DNA of 64,000 nt. Origin: Alistipes sp. (lineage in GTDB: Bacteria; Bacteroidota; Bacteroidia; Bacteroidales; Rikenellaceae). This document shows positions 8,458 through 16,005 of the stretch, piece by piece. Every line of letters starts with the position of its first letter. The first letter of the stretch is position 1. Where the stretch lies: contig JAFQCA010000021.1 of NCBI GenBank assembly GCA_017399485.1, forward strand, positions 1-64,000, given 5' to 3'. The position numbers were made by a program, and so were the translations under genes. The notes beneath the pieces are model-generated. The model did no database searches, was not told the origin of the DNA, and saw nothing but the letters and a program-made list of their open reading frames with translations.

Positions 8458-8741
8458 GCCGAAGGTGAAGCCGAAATACCTTTGAAAATAAATATATCTA
8501 TTATTTCGGCAACCCGCAATCAAATGAGCACTGCCGCTAATGATGCAATAACGAGCAACGCTCGATGTTTTTTGTGATTGAGAGAATGGAGTTTACTCCG
8601 AGTTGAATCAATCACAAAAAAAAACGACAGAAGTTACTTCTGTCGTAAAATTGCATCAAAGTCCTCATCAAATATATCAAAGGACTACTCCATCAAAAAA
8701 AGTCCTCCCCTACGGTTAGGGGAGGATTTAGGCGGGGTGTT
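8458..8741. repeat. Cluster of short inverted repeats between the two ssrA-end copies
   Basis: No gene is visible. At least five hairpins are packed here: GCCGAAATA/TATTTCGGC (8470-8510); an outer pair TGATGCAAT/ATTGCATCA (8541-8549 and 8650-8658) enclosing TTTTTTGTGATTGA with its complement (8568-8621) and ACGACAGAAGT/ACTTCTGTCGT (8624-8646); and TCCTCCCCT/AGGGGAGGA (8703-8726) followed by a GGCGGGGTG tail. The last resembles a dispersed intergenic palindrome. The stretch could be a degraded small mobile element, a group of REP-like sequences or a structured RNA. Confidence 0.6.
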
Positions 8742-8833
8742 CGAATAAAGACTTTTTGATAACGGAATCGACAGATTCCGACTAAGTCATCAGCAAGGTC
8801 CTTATCAAAAAGTGGAGGCGGCGGGAGTCGAAC
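8742..8833. repeat. Direct repeat copy 2, overlapping the real ssrA 3' end
   Basis: Partner of 8366-8457 at an offset of 376 bases, 88 of 92 positions identical. It includes the last 21 bases of ssrA and the downstream nested hairpin (12-base outer stem 8751-8762/8802-8813, inner stem 8763-8769/8774-8780) that probably ends tmRNA transcription. Confidence 0.85.
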
Positions 8834-9213
8834 CCGCGTCCAAACAAGGAGCCCGAATGCTTTCTACACGCTTATTCTGCGATTAATCCTCTTGCGCAGG
8901 ATGGCCACAGACAGCCTAACCTTTTGCCGCAGTCTCTAAATTTTCGCACGCTAACCGAGACACATAACGCACTATCCCTTAAAAGATGATACCCCATATG
9001 AAAAACCATTAAAGGGCGCAATGGCTTCTCGGGATACTCGTCTGCAGACCTCCTTGGGCCCGCTGATTAAGCCAATTTTCCTTGAAAATTAGGCAGCGAG
9101 TGCATAGCTATTATTGCCATTTGTATTTTGAGTGTTGATATTTACGAGCCACCACACAATGCTCGACGTGCTTACAGACAAACTCTGCAAGTTGTCAAAA
9201 CCGGTCGCCCCCG
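8813..9213 (-). ncRNA. ssrA: Transfer-messenger RNA (tmRNA, SsrA)
   Basis: tmRNA rescues stalled ribosomes and tags the unfinished protein for proteolysis. On minus the 5' end GGGGGCG pairs with CGCCTCC at the 3' end, followed by discriminator A at 8813; CCA is not encoded. The T-arm is GCGGGTTCGACTCCCGC. The tag reading frame ends AAT GGC AAT AAT AGC TAT GCA CTC GCT GCC TAA; by analogy with Porphyromonas the resume codon is GGC, giving the tag (A)GNNSYALAA. The length of 401 fits bacterial tmRNA. A promoter lies directly upstream at 9225-9253. The exact 5' end is inferred from acceptor pairing. Confidence 0.95.
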
Positions 9214-9224
9214 ATTGACTCGAC

Positions 9225-9253
9225 AAAAATAGTCAAAAAACTCCGAAAACAAA
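9225..9253 (-). promoter_or_regulatory. ssrA promoter
   Basis: On minus, TTTG (9250-9253), a 17-base spacer and TATTTTTG (9225-9232) match the Bacteroidetes -33/-7 pattern. The -7 box ends 12 bases before the mapped tmRNA 5' end, as expected for a short leader or none. Confidence 0.65.
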
Positions 9254-9257
9254 AATC

Positions 9258-9404
9258 CTACTCCCCTTTATTGCGCAGAGGGCAGTTTTGGTCATCGCAC
9301 GAATTACAACGCGGCGGTTGCGGGCGGCGCAGATAACGTACCACCTTAGCAATGAGCCACAAGGCTACCAAAACCCCGATAATATATACAAGCAGGCGTT
9401 GCAT
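9258..9404 (-). CDS. Small Cys-rich single-pass membrane protein (FeoB-associated type)
   Basis: This 48-residue protein has one hydrophobic segment (residues 4-19, LLVYIIGVLVALWLIA), a basic stretch KVVRYLRR and a cytosolic-looking tail CNSCDDQNCPLRN with three cysteines. It resembles the small FeoB-associated Cys-rich membrane proteins of Bacteroidetes, although no feoB is visible here. A TATATTTG box at 9424-9431 lies just upstream. The stop codon is 5 bases from the ssrA -33 box, so read-through into ssrA is possible. The function is unknown; the cysteines suggest metal or iron-sulfur binding, which is inference. Confidence 0.72.
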   Translation of the reverse strand: MQRLLVYIIGVLVALWLIAKVVRYLRRPQPPRCNSCDDQNCPLRNKGE

Positions 9405-9423
9405 TCAGATAGTTAATTTTGTA

Positions 9424-9431
9424 CAAATATA
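9424..9431 (-). promoter_or_regulatory. -7 box for the small Cys-rich membrane protein
   Basis: TATATTTG on minus, 19 bases before the ATG at 9404. The -33 region has TTG triplets but no clean TTTG at 19 bases. Confidence 0.45.
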
Positions 9432-9526
9432 ACAATTAAAGGGCCAACAACAGGGTATTTACATCTAAAAATGTGCAATTATGAGGCTAATATATTAAAA
9501 AACAGATATTTTTTTACTGAAAATTA

Positions 9527-9555
9527 TTTGATTATTAGAAAAATTCATATATTTG
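9527..9555 (+). promoter_or_regulatory. Promoter of the histone H1-like gene
   Basis: TTTG (9527-9530), a 17-base AT-rich spacer and TATATTTG (9548-9555) form a near-consensus Bacteroidetes promoter. The start codon is 32 bases downstream. Confidence 0.65.
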
Positions 9556-9587
9556 CAATGATAACAAACCATTAAACAAATACTATT

Positions 9588-9764
9588 ATGAAGAATTTGG
9601 TAGACCAGATTAATGCTCAAATCGAGTTGTTCTCTGTAAACGCTGCTGCGCAGGTAGAGAAGAATAACAAGGCTGCAGGCACTCGTGCTCGCAAGGCTGC
9701 TTTGGAGTTGACTAAACTTTTGAAGGAGTTCCGTAAGGTTTCTGTTGAGGAGGCTAAGAAATAA
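9588..9764 (+). CDS. Histone H1-like DNA-binding protein
   Basis: A 58-residue Lys/Ala-rich protein (MKNLVDQINAQIELF, then QVEKNNKAAGTRARKAALEL, ending VSVEEAKK). It matches the pattern of the small histone H1-like (Hc1-type) proteins of Bacteroides: a helical N-terminus, an invariant-looking KNNKAAG.RARKA segment and a KEFRKVS segment. These are thought to bind and compact DNA, though their role is little studied. The gene has its own promoter (9527-9555) and a strong terminator (9791-9825), so it is a single-gene transcript, probably highly expressed. Confidence 0.85.
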   Translation: MKNLVDQINAQIELFSVNAAAQVEKNNKAAGTRARKAALELTKLLKEFRKVSVEEAKK

Positions 9765-9790
9765 TTAGGCCTATAACAGATTAAGGACTT

Positions 9791-9825
9791 GACCTGCTTG
9801 ATGAGTATTGAGCAGGTCTTTTTTT
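9791..9825 (+). terminator. Terminator of the histone H1-like gene
   Basis: Stem GACCTGCT/AGCAGGTC with a 12-base loop followed by seven T residues: a typical rho-independent terminator 26 bases after the stop. Confidence 0.85.
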
Positions 9826-9869
9826 GCCGTTATATTTCGAGTCGCAAATCGCTCACTTTGATTATCTTA

Positions 9870-11549
9870 TTAAGGCATTGGCACACCTGCCTTGCGGAAA
9901 AGGTCGCGCTGCATAGCATCAATACCAATATTTCTATCCAATGCAACGGCATTGTTATGGTCATCCACATACATACGTTTGGCCGAATAGTCGAATCCAG
10001 CATTCACCAACGATACACTATACTCCATATATGGCGATTTCATAGAGGCTATATCAGCCATCGTATGAAATACCGAATGAGTAGTTGACGGAGCAAATGC
10101 ATTTTTACGTGCCGCCTCTACCTTATCGGCAAATAGGTTGCGATACAACGGTGAGAACCACGCAAGCGATGCAACGTGCGTTTGATAGTAGGTTGTCTTT
10201 GGCGAGGAGTGCAAGAAATTCCCATTTCCATTATCCATCAAATCCTCACCGTGGTCAGAACAATAAAACATTGCACAACACGCATCCGCCTGACCTCCAA
10301 GCATCTCAATCACCTCGTTTAAGAAGTAATCGGTATAGAGTATCGAGTTATCGTATGCATTACGCATCTGCTCGATATTTTTCTTCGATATGGCTACATC
10401 ATCATCTGGAGTATATCTTGCAAACTCTCTCGGATAGCGGTGTTGATAACTATAATGAGAGCCATAGGTATGTAATACGAACAGCATCTTCTGCGCGGGA
10501 TTATCCTTAATAGCACTCTCCATCGCTTTAATCATCGCCGCATCATATTGTCCTGCGTCCAAATAAATTACATTTTCAGCATCCGCAGCGAGATAATCTA
10601 TCATTGCGCCCTGTGGCGATTGATTCGATATAAAGTATGTCTCAAATCCCGCCTCATTAAACATCGCGAGCAACCCCTTGCGGCGATAAATCATATCGTG
10701 CTCAGTAGCCGCAACCGACGATAGCATCAGCGGCACACTTTTATGCGTCGTATTGCTCAATGTCGTCATTGCACGAAACGGGAAAATATCATCTCTTGCC
10801 ATCAACTTGGGATTTGTCCTACGTTCATAGCCGTAAAGTTGCCAATTTGCTGCACGTGATGCCTCGCCAATAACCAAAACATATATCTCTCGCTGCGGCA
10901 CTGCCCTCTCGCGGCTGACATTATATACAAAGTCTTTAGACGTGCGCTCAAAGTTATTTATCTTTATCGCTTCCGAAATACTCAAACCAAAATTATAACA
11001 CGCATTAATCGGGAACACCTCGTCGCGCAAAATCTCTCGTGCGCCACCTCTCTCGCCAATATTTAACGTCGCCACACCCGCCACAAGAGCGATAAATCCT
11101 GTCGTAGCAAATCCACGCCTTGCTCTATCCGACAACTCAACCTTATGTGCCAGATGTACCGATGCCTTCCACAGCAATGGTATATAAACCAGACAAACAA
11201 ATATTACCGACGGAAATATGTTACTCAACAATTCGCTCGCTTCACCCGCATTTGTCGTTATAAGATTAAGGAACATATCTGTCGCTATTACAGAATCACC
11301 AAACAGATAAAGCAACACAATCTGGAAAGCACTTAAAAATACAAACACACCTGCAGCCCACACCATACGGCCTGAGCGAGCCGACAATGCAGCCCACAGA
11401 GAGTATCCACCCAAAGGCAATAATATACTTGACAATGTTACCCAAAACGGATTTTGTTCCGTATATGCGAGTGCTATCACAGGCAGCATCAGCGCAGCGA
11501 CAAAGGCGACAGAGAGTTTTGTCGCACTATATTTAGAAGTAATAGTCAT
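9870..11549 (-). CDS. Phosphoethanolamine transferase (EptA-like, lipid A or glycan modifying)
   Basis: 559 residues: about five membrane segments in the first 190 residues, then a periplasmic sulfatase-fold domain. EptA-type motifs are visible: YVLVIGEASRAANWQLYGYE with a metal-binding Glu, a candidate nucleophile Thr in LSNTTHKSVPLMLSS, HTYGSHYSYQHRYP, and the metal site FYCSDHGEDLMDNGNG. The family moves phosphoethanolamine from phosphatidylethanolamine to lipid A or other glycans in the outer periplasmic leaflet. It starts 1 base after the Omp85-barrel stop, so translation is probably coupled. The acceptor cannot be told from sequence. Confidence 0.85.
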   Translation of the reverse strand: MTITSKYSATKLSVAFVAALMLPVIALAYTEQNPFWVTLSSILLPLGGYSLWAALSARSGRMVWAAGVFVFLSAFQIVLLYLFGDSVIATDMFLNLITTNAGEASELLSNIFPSVIFVCLVYIPLLWKASVHLAHKVELSDRARRGFATTGFIALVAGVATLNIGERGGAREILRDEVFPINACYNFGLSISEAIKINNFERTSKDFVYNVSRERAVPQREIYVLVIGEASRAANWQLYGYERRTNPKLMARDDIFPFRAMTTLSNTTHKSVPLMLSSVAATEHDMIYRRKGLLAMFNEAGFETYFISNQSPQGAMIDYLAADAENVIYLDAGQYDAAMIKAMESAIKDNPAQKMLFVLHTYGSHYSYQHRYPREFARYTPDDDVAISKKNIEQMRNAYDNSILYTDYFLNEVIEMLGGQADACCAMFYCSDHGEDLMDNGNGNFLHSSPKTTYYQTHVASLAWFSPLYRNLFADKVEAARKNAFAPSTTHSVFHTMADIASMKSPYMEYSVSLVNAGFDYSAKRMYVDDHNNAVALDRNIGIDAMQRDLFRKAGVPMP

Positions 11550-11550
11550 T

Positions 11551-12777
11551 TTAGAATGCCTCGTTAATATTTATTATCAACTCATTTGAACGACGTCCAA
11601 AGCCATAGTCTATACGAAGAGAGGTACCATCACTCAAAGCAACCCTTATACCCACACCATAGTTTGGCAGGATATCATTAAAATCAAAACTCTTAAACGA
11701 AGGAAAGACCTTTGCGGCGCCGCCCCACACACAACCTCCAATCGGGCCATATATATGCTGGCGAATCTCCACCTGTCCCGACATCATCTTGCTATCTATG
11801 TATCGGCCATAATAGTATCCTCTCATACGATTGCTACCACCCACCGAGGGCCACATTATCCAAGGAGTTGCCGAAGACCATAAATCGGCATAAAGGTCTA
11901 CGGCCACAACTCCACCTTGCCACACCGATTTATAATAATCAGCCACAGCCTCTATATGCAACAAATTGTCATCCACATTAGATAGTTGCTTTGGGCGTAT
12001 CTGCGCGAACAACGACATATACAAGCCATCGGTTGTATTAATCTTCGTATTACGTCGGTCATATATTGCAGCGAGTCCCACGCCAAAACTACTTATATTG
12101 TGAGTATGCTGACTCGCTTGTGCAAGATACTCCTCGCCTAATGCATCAAACGACGTACCCTCGGCAAAATTATACTCCACCGCGCCACCAAGCCACAAAC
12201 CGTGCACCACTTCGCGCAGATACCTGACATTGACATCGGTGCTCTTATTGACATATTTCGAACGAAGATTATTCAGACCTGCATTATATCCCAAGCCCCA
12301 AAATCGGGCAGGCATTGACGAGGTTGATACAGAATAGGTAAGACGGTCCTTCCCCTGCGGAAAATATGTATCCCCAAATAAGTAGAATCCATAATAACCC
12401 GAAAGCGACACATCCATCGTAAGCGACAACGAAGACACGGGAGTGACCAAATCACCCACCGCCGTAGAGTACTCTCCCGCCAATACTCCTGTCAGCGAAA
12501 GATTTGTTTCGGGTGCATACCTTACGCCTAATCGGCCCGAAGTGCGAAAGTTTGTTGCAGGATTATCTACAAACAGAGGAGTGTGCAGACGTGTACTCAG
12601 GCGTTGCCACACGGTAGGTCGTGCTGCAAGTTGCAGTTGGCGACTCACCGAAGAGTAATCTATCGGGTCATATACAACTTGGTTTCGACGCAATGTATCT
12701 TGATAAATTGTATTAGCACGCGCCACCATCGACATAGCCAACGCCACAAACAGCAATATCAAACATCTACGCCACAT
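11551..12777 (-). CDS. Omp85/BamA-TamA-type outer membrane barrel without POTRA domains
   Basis: 408 residues with a signal peptide (cleavage near ARA-NT, residue 21). After a short N-terminal segment the protein is almost entirely barrel: alternating strands, the loop-6 signature MRGYYYGRY (the VRGF/Y motif of Omp85 proteins) at about residue 320, and a C-terminal aromatic residue (NINEAF). No POTRA repeats are seen, so it belongs with the short surface-antigen (D15) proteins of Bacteroidetes rather than with the essential BamA (usually above 800 residues). It lies between a YtfJ-like gene (29 bases upstream) and the phosphoethanolamine transferase. Cargo is unknown. Confidence 0.82.
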   Translation of the reverse strand: MWRRCLILLFVALAMSMVARANTIYQDTLRRNQVVYDPIDYSSVSRQLQLAARPTVWQRLSTRLHTPLFVDNPATNFRTSGRLGVRYAPETNLSLTGVLAGEYSTAVGDLVTPVSSLSLTMDVSLSGYYGFYLFGDTYFPQGKDRLTYSVSTSSMPARFWGLGYNAGLNNLRSKYVNKSTDVNVRYLREVVHGLWLGGAVEYNFAEGTSFDALGEEYLAQASQHTHNISSFGVGLAAIYDRRNTKINTTDGLYMSLFAQIRPKQLSNVDDNLLHIEAVADYYKSVWQGGVVAVDLYADLWSSATPWIMWPSVGGSNRMRGYYYGRYIDSKMMSGQVEIRQHIYGPIGGCVWGGAAKVFPSFKSFDFNDILPNYGVGIRVALSDGTSLRIDYGFGRRSNELIININEAF

Positions 12778-12806
12778 ACCCTACTTCTATTACCCGACAA
12801 CACACC

Positions 12807-13346
12807 CTATCGATACTTATCTACAACCTTATAAAATTCCTTCTTTTCCTCCTCCGAGAACTCTCCTTTATGGCAATATACCAATTCACCCTCTTTGGTG
12901 ACAATCATCATCACGAAGTAATTGTTACAATCGCCCAACCCCCACTCGTTTGCTACGATTCGTTTGGGGTCTGTGATAATTGTCGCACCATTTTTTTCGG
13001 TTCGTTTACGACAAATGGTACGTATAACGTTATCGGGCACAGGATACCACGAATCCTTAAGATTTACAATTCCGAATCCATAAATATTGTCGCCCGCCGC
13101 AAGATGATTCTCCTCCATCTCAACCGTAAAATCGTGATTCTGGCGAGCCTTATCGGGGTCCACATAGAATATCAGCAAATTCTTCTGCCCCCACATTGGT
13201 AGTTTTGAGGCTTTGCCATACAAATCGACCAATTCCAAATCAGTCACTTTATGCGGCAACGGCAGTTCCAATATTTTTTTGTTTTGAGCATTAACCGCCA
13301 CGCTGAAAGCAACCAATGCCACCAATGTAAACAGACAATTTTTCAT
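12807..13346 (-). CDS. YtfJ-like periplasmic protein with thioredoxin-type fold, no CXXC
   Basis: 179 residues with a signal peptide ending in VNAQ near residue 21. The body reads like a thioredoxin/YtfJ fold: NLLIFYVDPDKARQ, GIVNLKDSWYPVPDNVIRTI, TIITDPKRIVANEWGLGDC and a C-terminal VTKEGELVYCHKGEFSEEE. The redox CXXC pair is missing at the expected site (LPMWGQKN), so disulfide exchange is unlikely. It is the first gene of a probable three-gene envelope operon with the Omp85 barrel and the phosphoethanolamine transferase. The function of YtfJ proteins is not established. Confidence 0.68.
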   Translation of the reverse strand: MKNCLFTLVALVAFSVAVNAQNKKILELPLPHKVTDLELVDLYGKASKLPMWGQKNLLIFYVDPDKARQNHDFTVEMEENHLAAGDNIYGFGIVNLKDSWYPVPDNVIRTICRKRTEKNGATIITDPKRIVANEWGLGDCNNYFVMMIVTKEGELVYCHKGEFSEEEKKEFYKVVDKYR

Positions 13347-13436
13347 AACTTTTGAATCTATTATAGTTTGAAAACCGCAGTAAAATTACTAAAAAATTAC
13401 CACTTACAATAGCGACAACCGTTTTAGAACTACATT

Positions 13437-13874
13437 TTAGCCTTTTGGACCATTTTTGCGTAATAAATTCGGGACATTAAAGGCGTACCTACCTCCGCCT
13501 GAAATGAGCAATGTTATATAAATTCCCATATATACAAAATTCAGTTTGGCTGTAGCGACATCTGGCATCTCATTAAGCAGAGCCTCGGCAATACTCATCG
13601 CCACCACAATCAGCATCATTGCCGATGCAAAACGAGTAGCCACACCGAGTATTATCATTGCGGCAAACAAGCCCTCCAAGATGGTTATTACGGCAAACGA
13701 TGTGGCAGCATCCAATCCGAGAATACGATGATATGTCAAAAGGATATTATCATACGCTTGCATTTTTCCGACAATATGCAACAACATAACGCCACCAATA
13801 AACAGACGCAGAAAGAGTATTGCCACATCGCTACGGATATGTTGTTTGGTTGATATATTTTTCGCTGTTTTCAT
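13437..13874 (-). CDS. DoxX family membrane protein
   Basis: 145 residues with four hydrophobic segments (about 17-36, 57-76, 79-96 and 108-126). The family pattern is visible: RLFIGGVMLLHIVGKM, then FAVITILEGLFAAMIILGV and TRFASAMMLIV. DoxX proteins are small inner-membrane proteins linked to redox or respiratory functions, mostly uncharacterised. The start at 13874 is followed by a soluble stretch of about 16 residues. It is transcribed divergently from the phosphatase gene at 13993 and lies 90 bases before the YtfJ-like gene on the same strand. Confidence 0.85.
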   Translation of the reverse strand: MKTAKNISTKQHIRSDVAILFLRLFIGGVMLLHIVGKMQAYDNILLTYHRILGLDAATSFAVITILEGLFAAMIILGVATRFASAMMLIVVAMSIAEALLNEMPDVATAKLNFVYMGIYITLLISGGGRYAFNVPNLLRKNGPKG

Positions 13875-13942
13875 ACCTCAAGCATAAACAAAAAATATTC
13901 CAACAACGACTCTTAGGGTTTTGTTGTTTCGTATTAATGTAA

Positions 13943-13950
13943 TATCTTTG
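13943..13950 (+). promoter_or_regulatory. Putative -7 box for the tyrosine phosphatase gene
   Basis: TATCTTTG matches the Bacteroidetes -7 box, 42 bases before the ATG; a TTG at 13921-13923 lies 19 bases upstream of it. Confidence 0.45.
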
Positions 13951-13992
13951 ACGAGTGATTATTTCCAAATATAAATTCAGACGGAACGGAGT

Positions 13993-14469
13993 ATGAAAAA
14001 AATCCTCTTTATATGCCTCGGCAACATTTGCAGGTCGGCAGCAGCCAATGGAATTATGGAACATTTTGTAGCACAAGCAGGGCTGCAGGATAAGATATCG
14101 GTAGATTCGGCAGGAACGTACGGAGGTCACGCAGGTGAACTCCCCGACAGCCGTATGCGTGCCGCGGCAGCCAACAGAGGATACTCACTCACGCATCGCT
14201 CTCGAAAAGTACGTGAAGATGATTTCTACGATTTCGATATGTTGATTGTTATGGATGACAGCAATTACGAAAATGTATCACGTCTTGCTCCTGAACGCAA
14301 ATACTTAAACAAAGTATATCGCTTTGTCGAATTTTCCCGCAACCATCCGCAATGGAGTTACGTTCCCGACCCCTACTACGAAGGACGCGAGGGTTTCGAA
14401 CTGGTTCTTGATTTATTGGAAGACGGGTGTCAAACTCTGCTTGAAGAGTTAAAGCCTGAATTAGAGTAA
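13993..14469 (+). CDS. Low molecular weight protein-tyrosine phosphatase
   Basis: 158 residues, the usual length. The phosphate loop is CLGNICRS (nucleophile Cys8, Arg14) and the general acid is Asp126 in VPDPYYEG. These enzymes remove phosphate from tyrosine residues, in bacteria often on kinases controlling polysaccharide export, or from arginine. No tyrosine kinase or capsule gene is adjacent, so the substrate is unknown. The gene stands alone, convergent with the porin-like gene at 14501. Confidence 0.93.
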   Translation: MKKILFICLGNICRSAAANGIMEHFVAQAGLQDKISVDSAGTYGGHAGELPDSRMRAAAANRGYSLTHRSRKVREDDFYDFDMLIVMDDSNYENVSRLAPERKYLNKVYRFVEFSRNHPQWSYVPDPYYEGREGFELVLDLLEDGCQTLLEELKPELE

Positions 14470-14500
14470 TGTCCGTCGGAGTAGAATCCCATTTACGGCA

Positions 14501-15859
14501 CTAAAACGAATATTTAACCATTGCGCATACTCGGCTATTTCCGACATCGCGCAACGCTTTACTGCGACCATTAATCGCCATATCGCCGAAACCGACAACC
14601 GTATAGTCCAACTCAAGTCCAAGCGCAAAACTCTTTATCGTATATACCAGCGAGGGGCTAATGCAGTACATATAATCTGTATTTTTAGCACCCTTTACCC
14701 AAAAATCATCCGTTGATATAAAGTCGCGCTTTGCTCCCAGATTTTGCGAGAATCCGCCCAATAAGCCAACCATACACTTCTTACCATAAGTGATATTCAG
14801 CCACGATGTTGCCGAGCGCAAAGGCGCATATTCATACTCGCCCGTCTGCTCATCATACGACGTAGCGCCAAAGCCGCTAATCATTGTCAAGTGAGCCACA
14901 TTTTCGCCATATATCACCTTCCCCTTGATATTCAGCAAACCGCATCTGTAATCGGCAAAAATCTCAGATGATATACCCTGCACACGGTCATTCACCCTAA
15001 CCGTCACAGGCATTGTGCTGACCGAGCCATCCTCTGCCGTCATCTGGCGATTCGCAATGCTTGTACGACGAGGCTTTAGACTCAAGAAATCAACACCTGC
15101 ACCTATTGTCATACGTTCGCCGACACGCTTTATCGACGCATACATCTCCGGCCATAAGTTCCATCGCGCATAGTCGTGAGTCGCCCCGCTTGGGCCTACC
15201 GAAGTATTGGGATACTGATATAATGCCGCAGCCACGAAATGCCACCTCTTACCCATATCGACATCCACATTTACTTGCGGAGAACGATTGAACGATGCAA
15301 ACGGTGCGCCGGGTGAGAATCCGACTGTCGTAGGCATCACCTGACCGACCATAGGATGCCACGTCTGACCAACCGTCAATGCAACCTTCTCCCATTGTAG
15401 TCGCACATAAGCCTGACGGATACGGAACAACGTATTATTAGAGCCAAAACCCGAAAAGTCGGCCTCCACTTTCGCACTGCTTGCAGCCTGTCCGATACGA
15501 GGACCTGCTATATCCACACCCAGACGAGTGGTAAACGCCGCAAACGTCATACGCTGAACGTCGTTCAAATCCTCGCTACCATCCTCATTCGGCAACACAT
15601 CAAGCGGAATCATATGAAATGTCTCACCCATTACAGCCTGACACTCGCGAGTATCAAAGCAGGCATAATTCCTAATAAATCCGTAAGGTTTGAAACTCAC
15701 TGCCTTATCTCGCTTTGTCTCAACTTCTGCTTTAAGTTCTTCGACTATCTCGTTCTTTATCTCCTGCTTTAACTTTTCACGCTCATCTGCGCTACTTTGC
15801 GCAACAGCAATATTCATAGTACAGGATAGTGCCAATATAGAAATTAAAACCTTTTTCAT
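14501..15859 (-). CDS. Outer membrane porin-like protein with N-terminal coiled coil (DcaP-like)
   Basis: The start at 15859 gives a clean signal peptide (MKKVLISILALSCTMNIAVA); the frame is open 25 codons further upstream, but that part is not signal-like. The 452-residue protein begins with a charged heptad-like helix (EREKLKQEIKNEIVEELKAE) and continues as a predicted beta barrel ending in MVKYSF with C-terminal Phe. The arrangement recalls DcaP-type trimeric porins, where an N-terminal coiled coil projects into the periplasm. VRLQWEKVALTVGQTWHPMV is typical of these barrels. Substrate unknown. The assignment is by architecture rather than close similarity. Confidence 0.6.
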   Translation of the reverse strand: MKKVLISILALSCTMNIAVAQSSADEREKLKQEIKNEIVEELKAEVETKRDKAVSFKPYGFIRNYACFDTRECQAVMGETFHMIPLDVLPNEDGSEDLNDVQRMTFAAFTTRLGVDIAGPRIGQAASSAKVEADFSGFGSNNTLFRIRQAYVRLQWEKVALTVGQTWHPMVGQVMPTTVGFSPGAPFASFNRSPQVNVDVDMGKRWHFVAAALYQYPNTSVGPSGATHDYARWNLWPEMYASIKRVGERMTIGAGVDFLSLKPRRTSIANRQMTAEDGSVSTMPVTVRVNDRVQGISSEIFADYRCGLLNIKGKVIYGENVAHLTMISGFGATSYDEQTGEYEYAPLRSATSWLNITYGKKCMVGLLGGFSQNLGAKRDFISTDDFWVKGAKNTDYMYCISPSLVYTIKSFALGLELDYTVVGFGDMAINGRSKALRDVGNSRVCAMVKYSF

Positions 15860-15970
15860 ACCTAAAAATTTATTCGCAAAAGTAGTAATTTTTCGCCAAG
15901 AAACCTCCACCTTACACAACACAATATCGACCAATTATAATTTTGGCTTGTAAATACGCAATATTATCGC

Positions 15971-15978
15971 TATTTTTG
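15971..15978 (+). promoter_or_regulatory. Putative -7 box for the serine hydrolase
   Basis: TATTTTTG, 27 bases before the ATG at 16006; a TTG at 15948-15950 lies 20 bases upstream. Confidence 0.45.
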
Positions 15979-16005
15979 CGTTCGTATTTCATCAAGAAAT
16001 CTCTT

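Noticed and set aside
8310..8519. 69-codon minus reading frame
   Set aside because: It runs through the terminator hairpin and the ssrA-end duplicate; composition is not protein-like.
10085..10510. 141-codon plus reading frame opposite the phosphoethanolamine transferase
   Set aside because: Antisense shadow of a well-supported gene.
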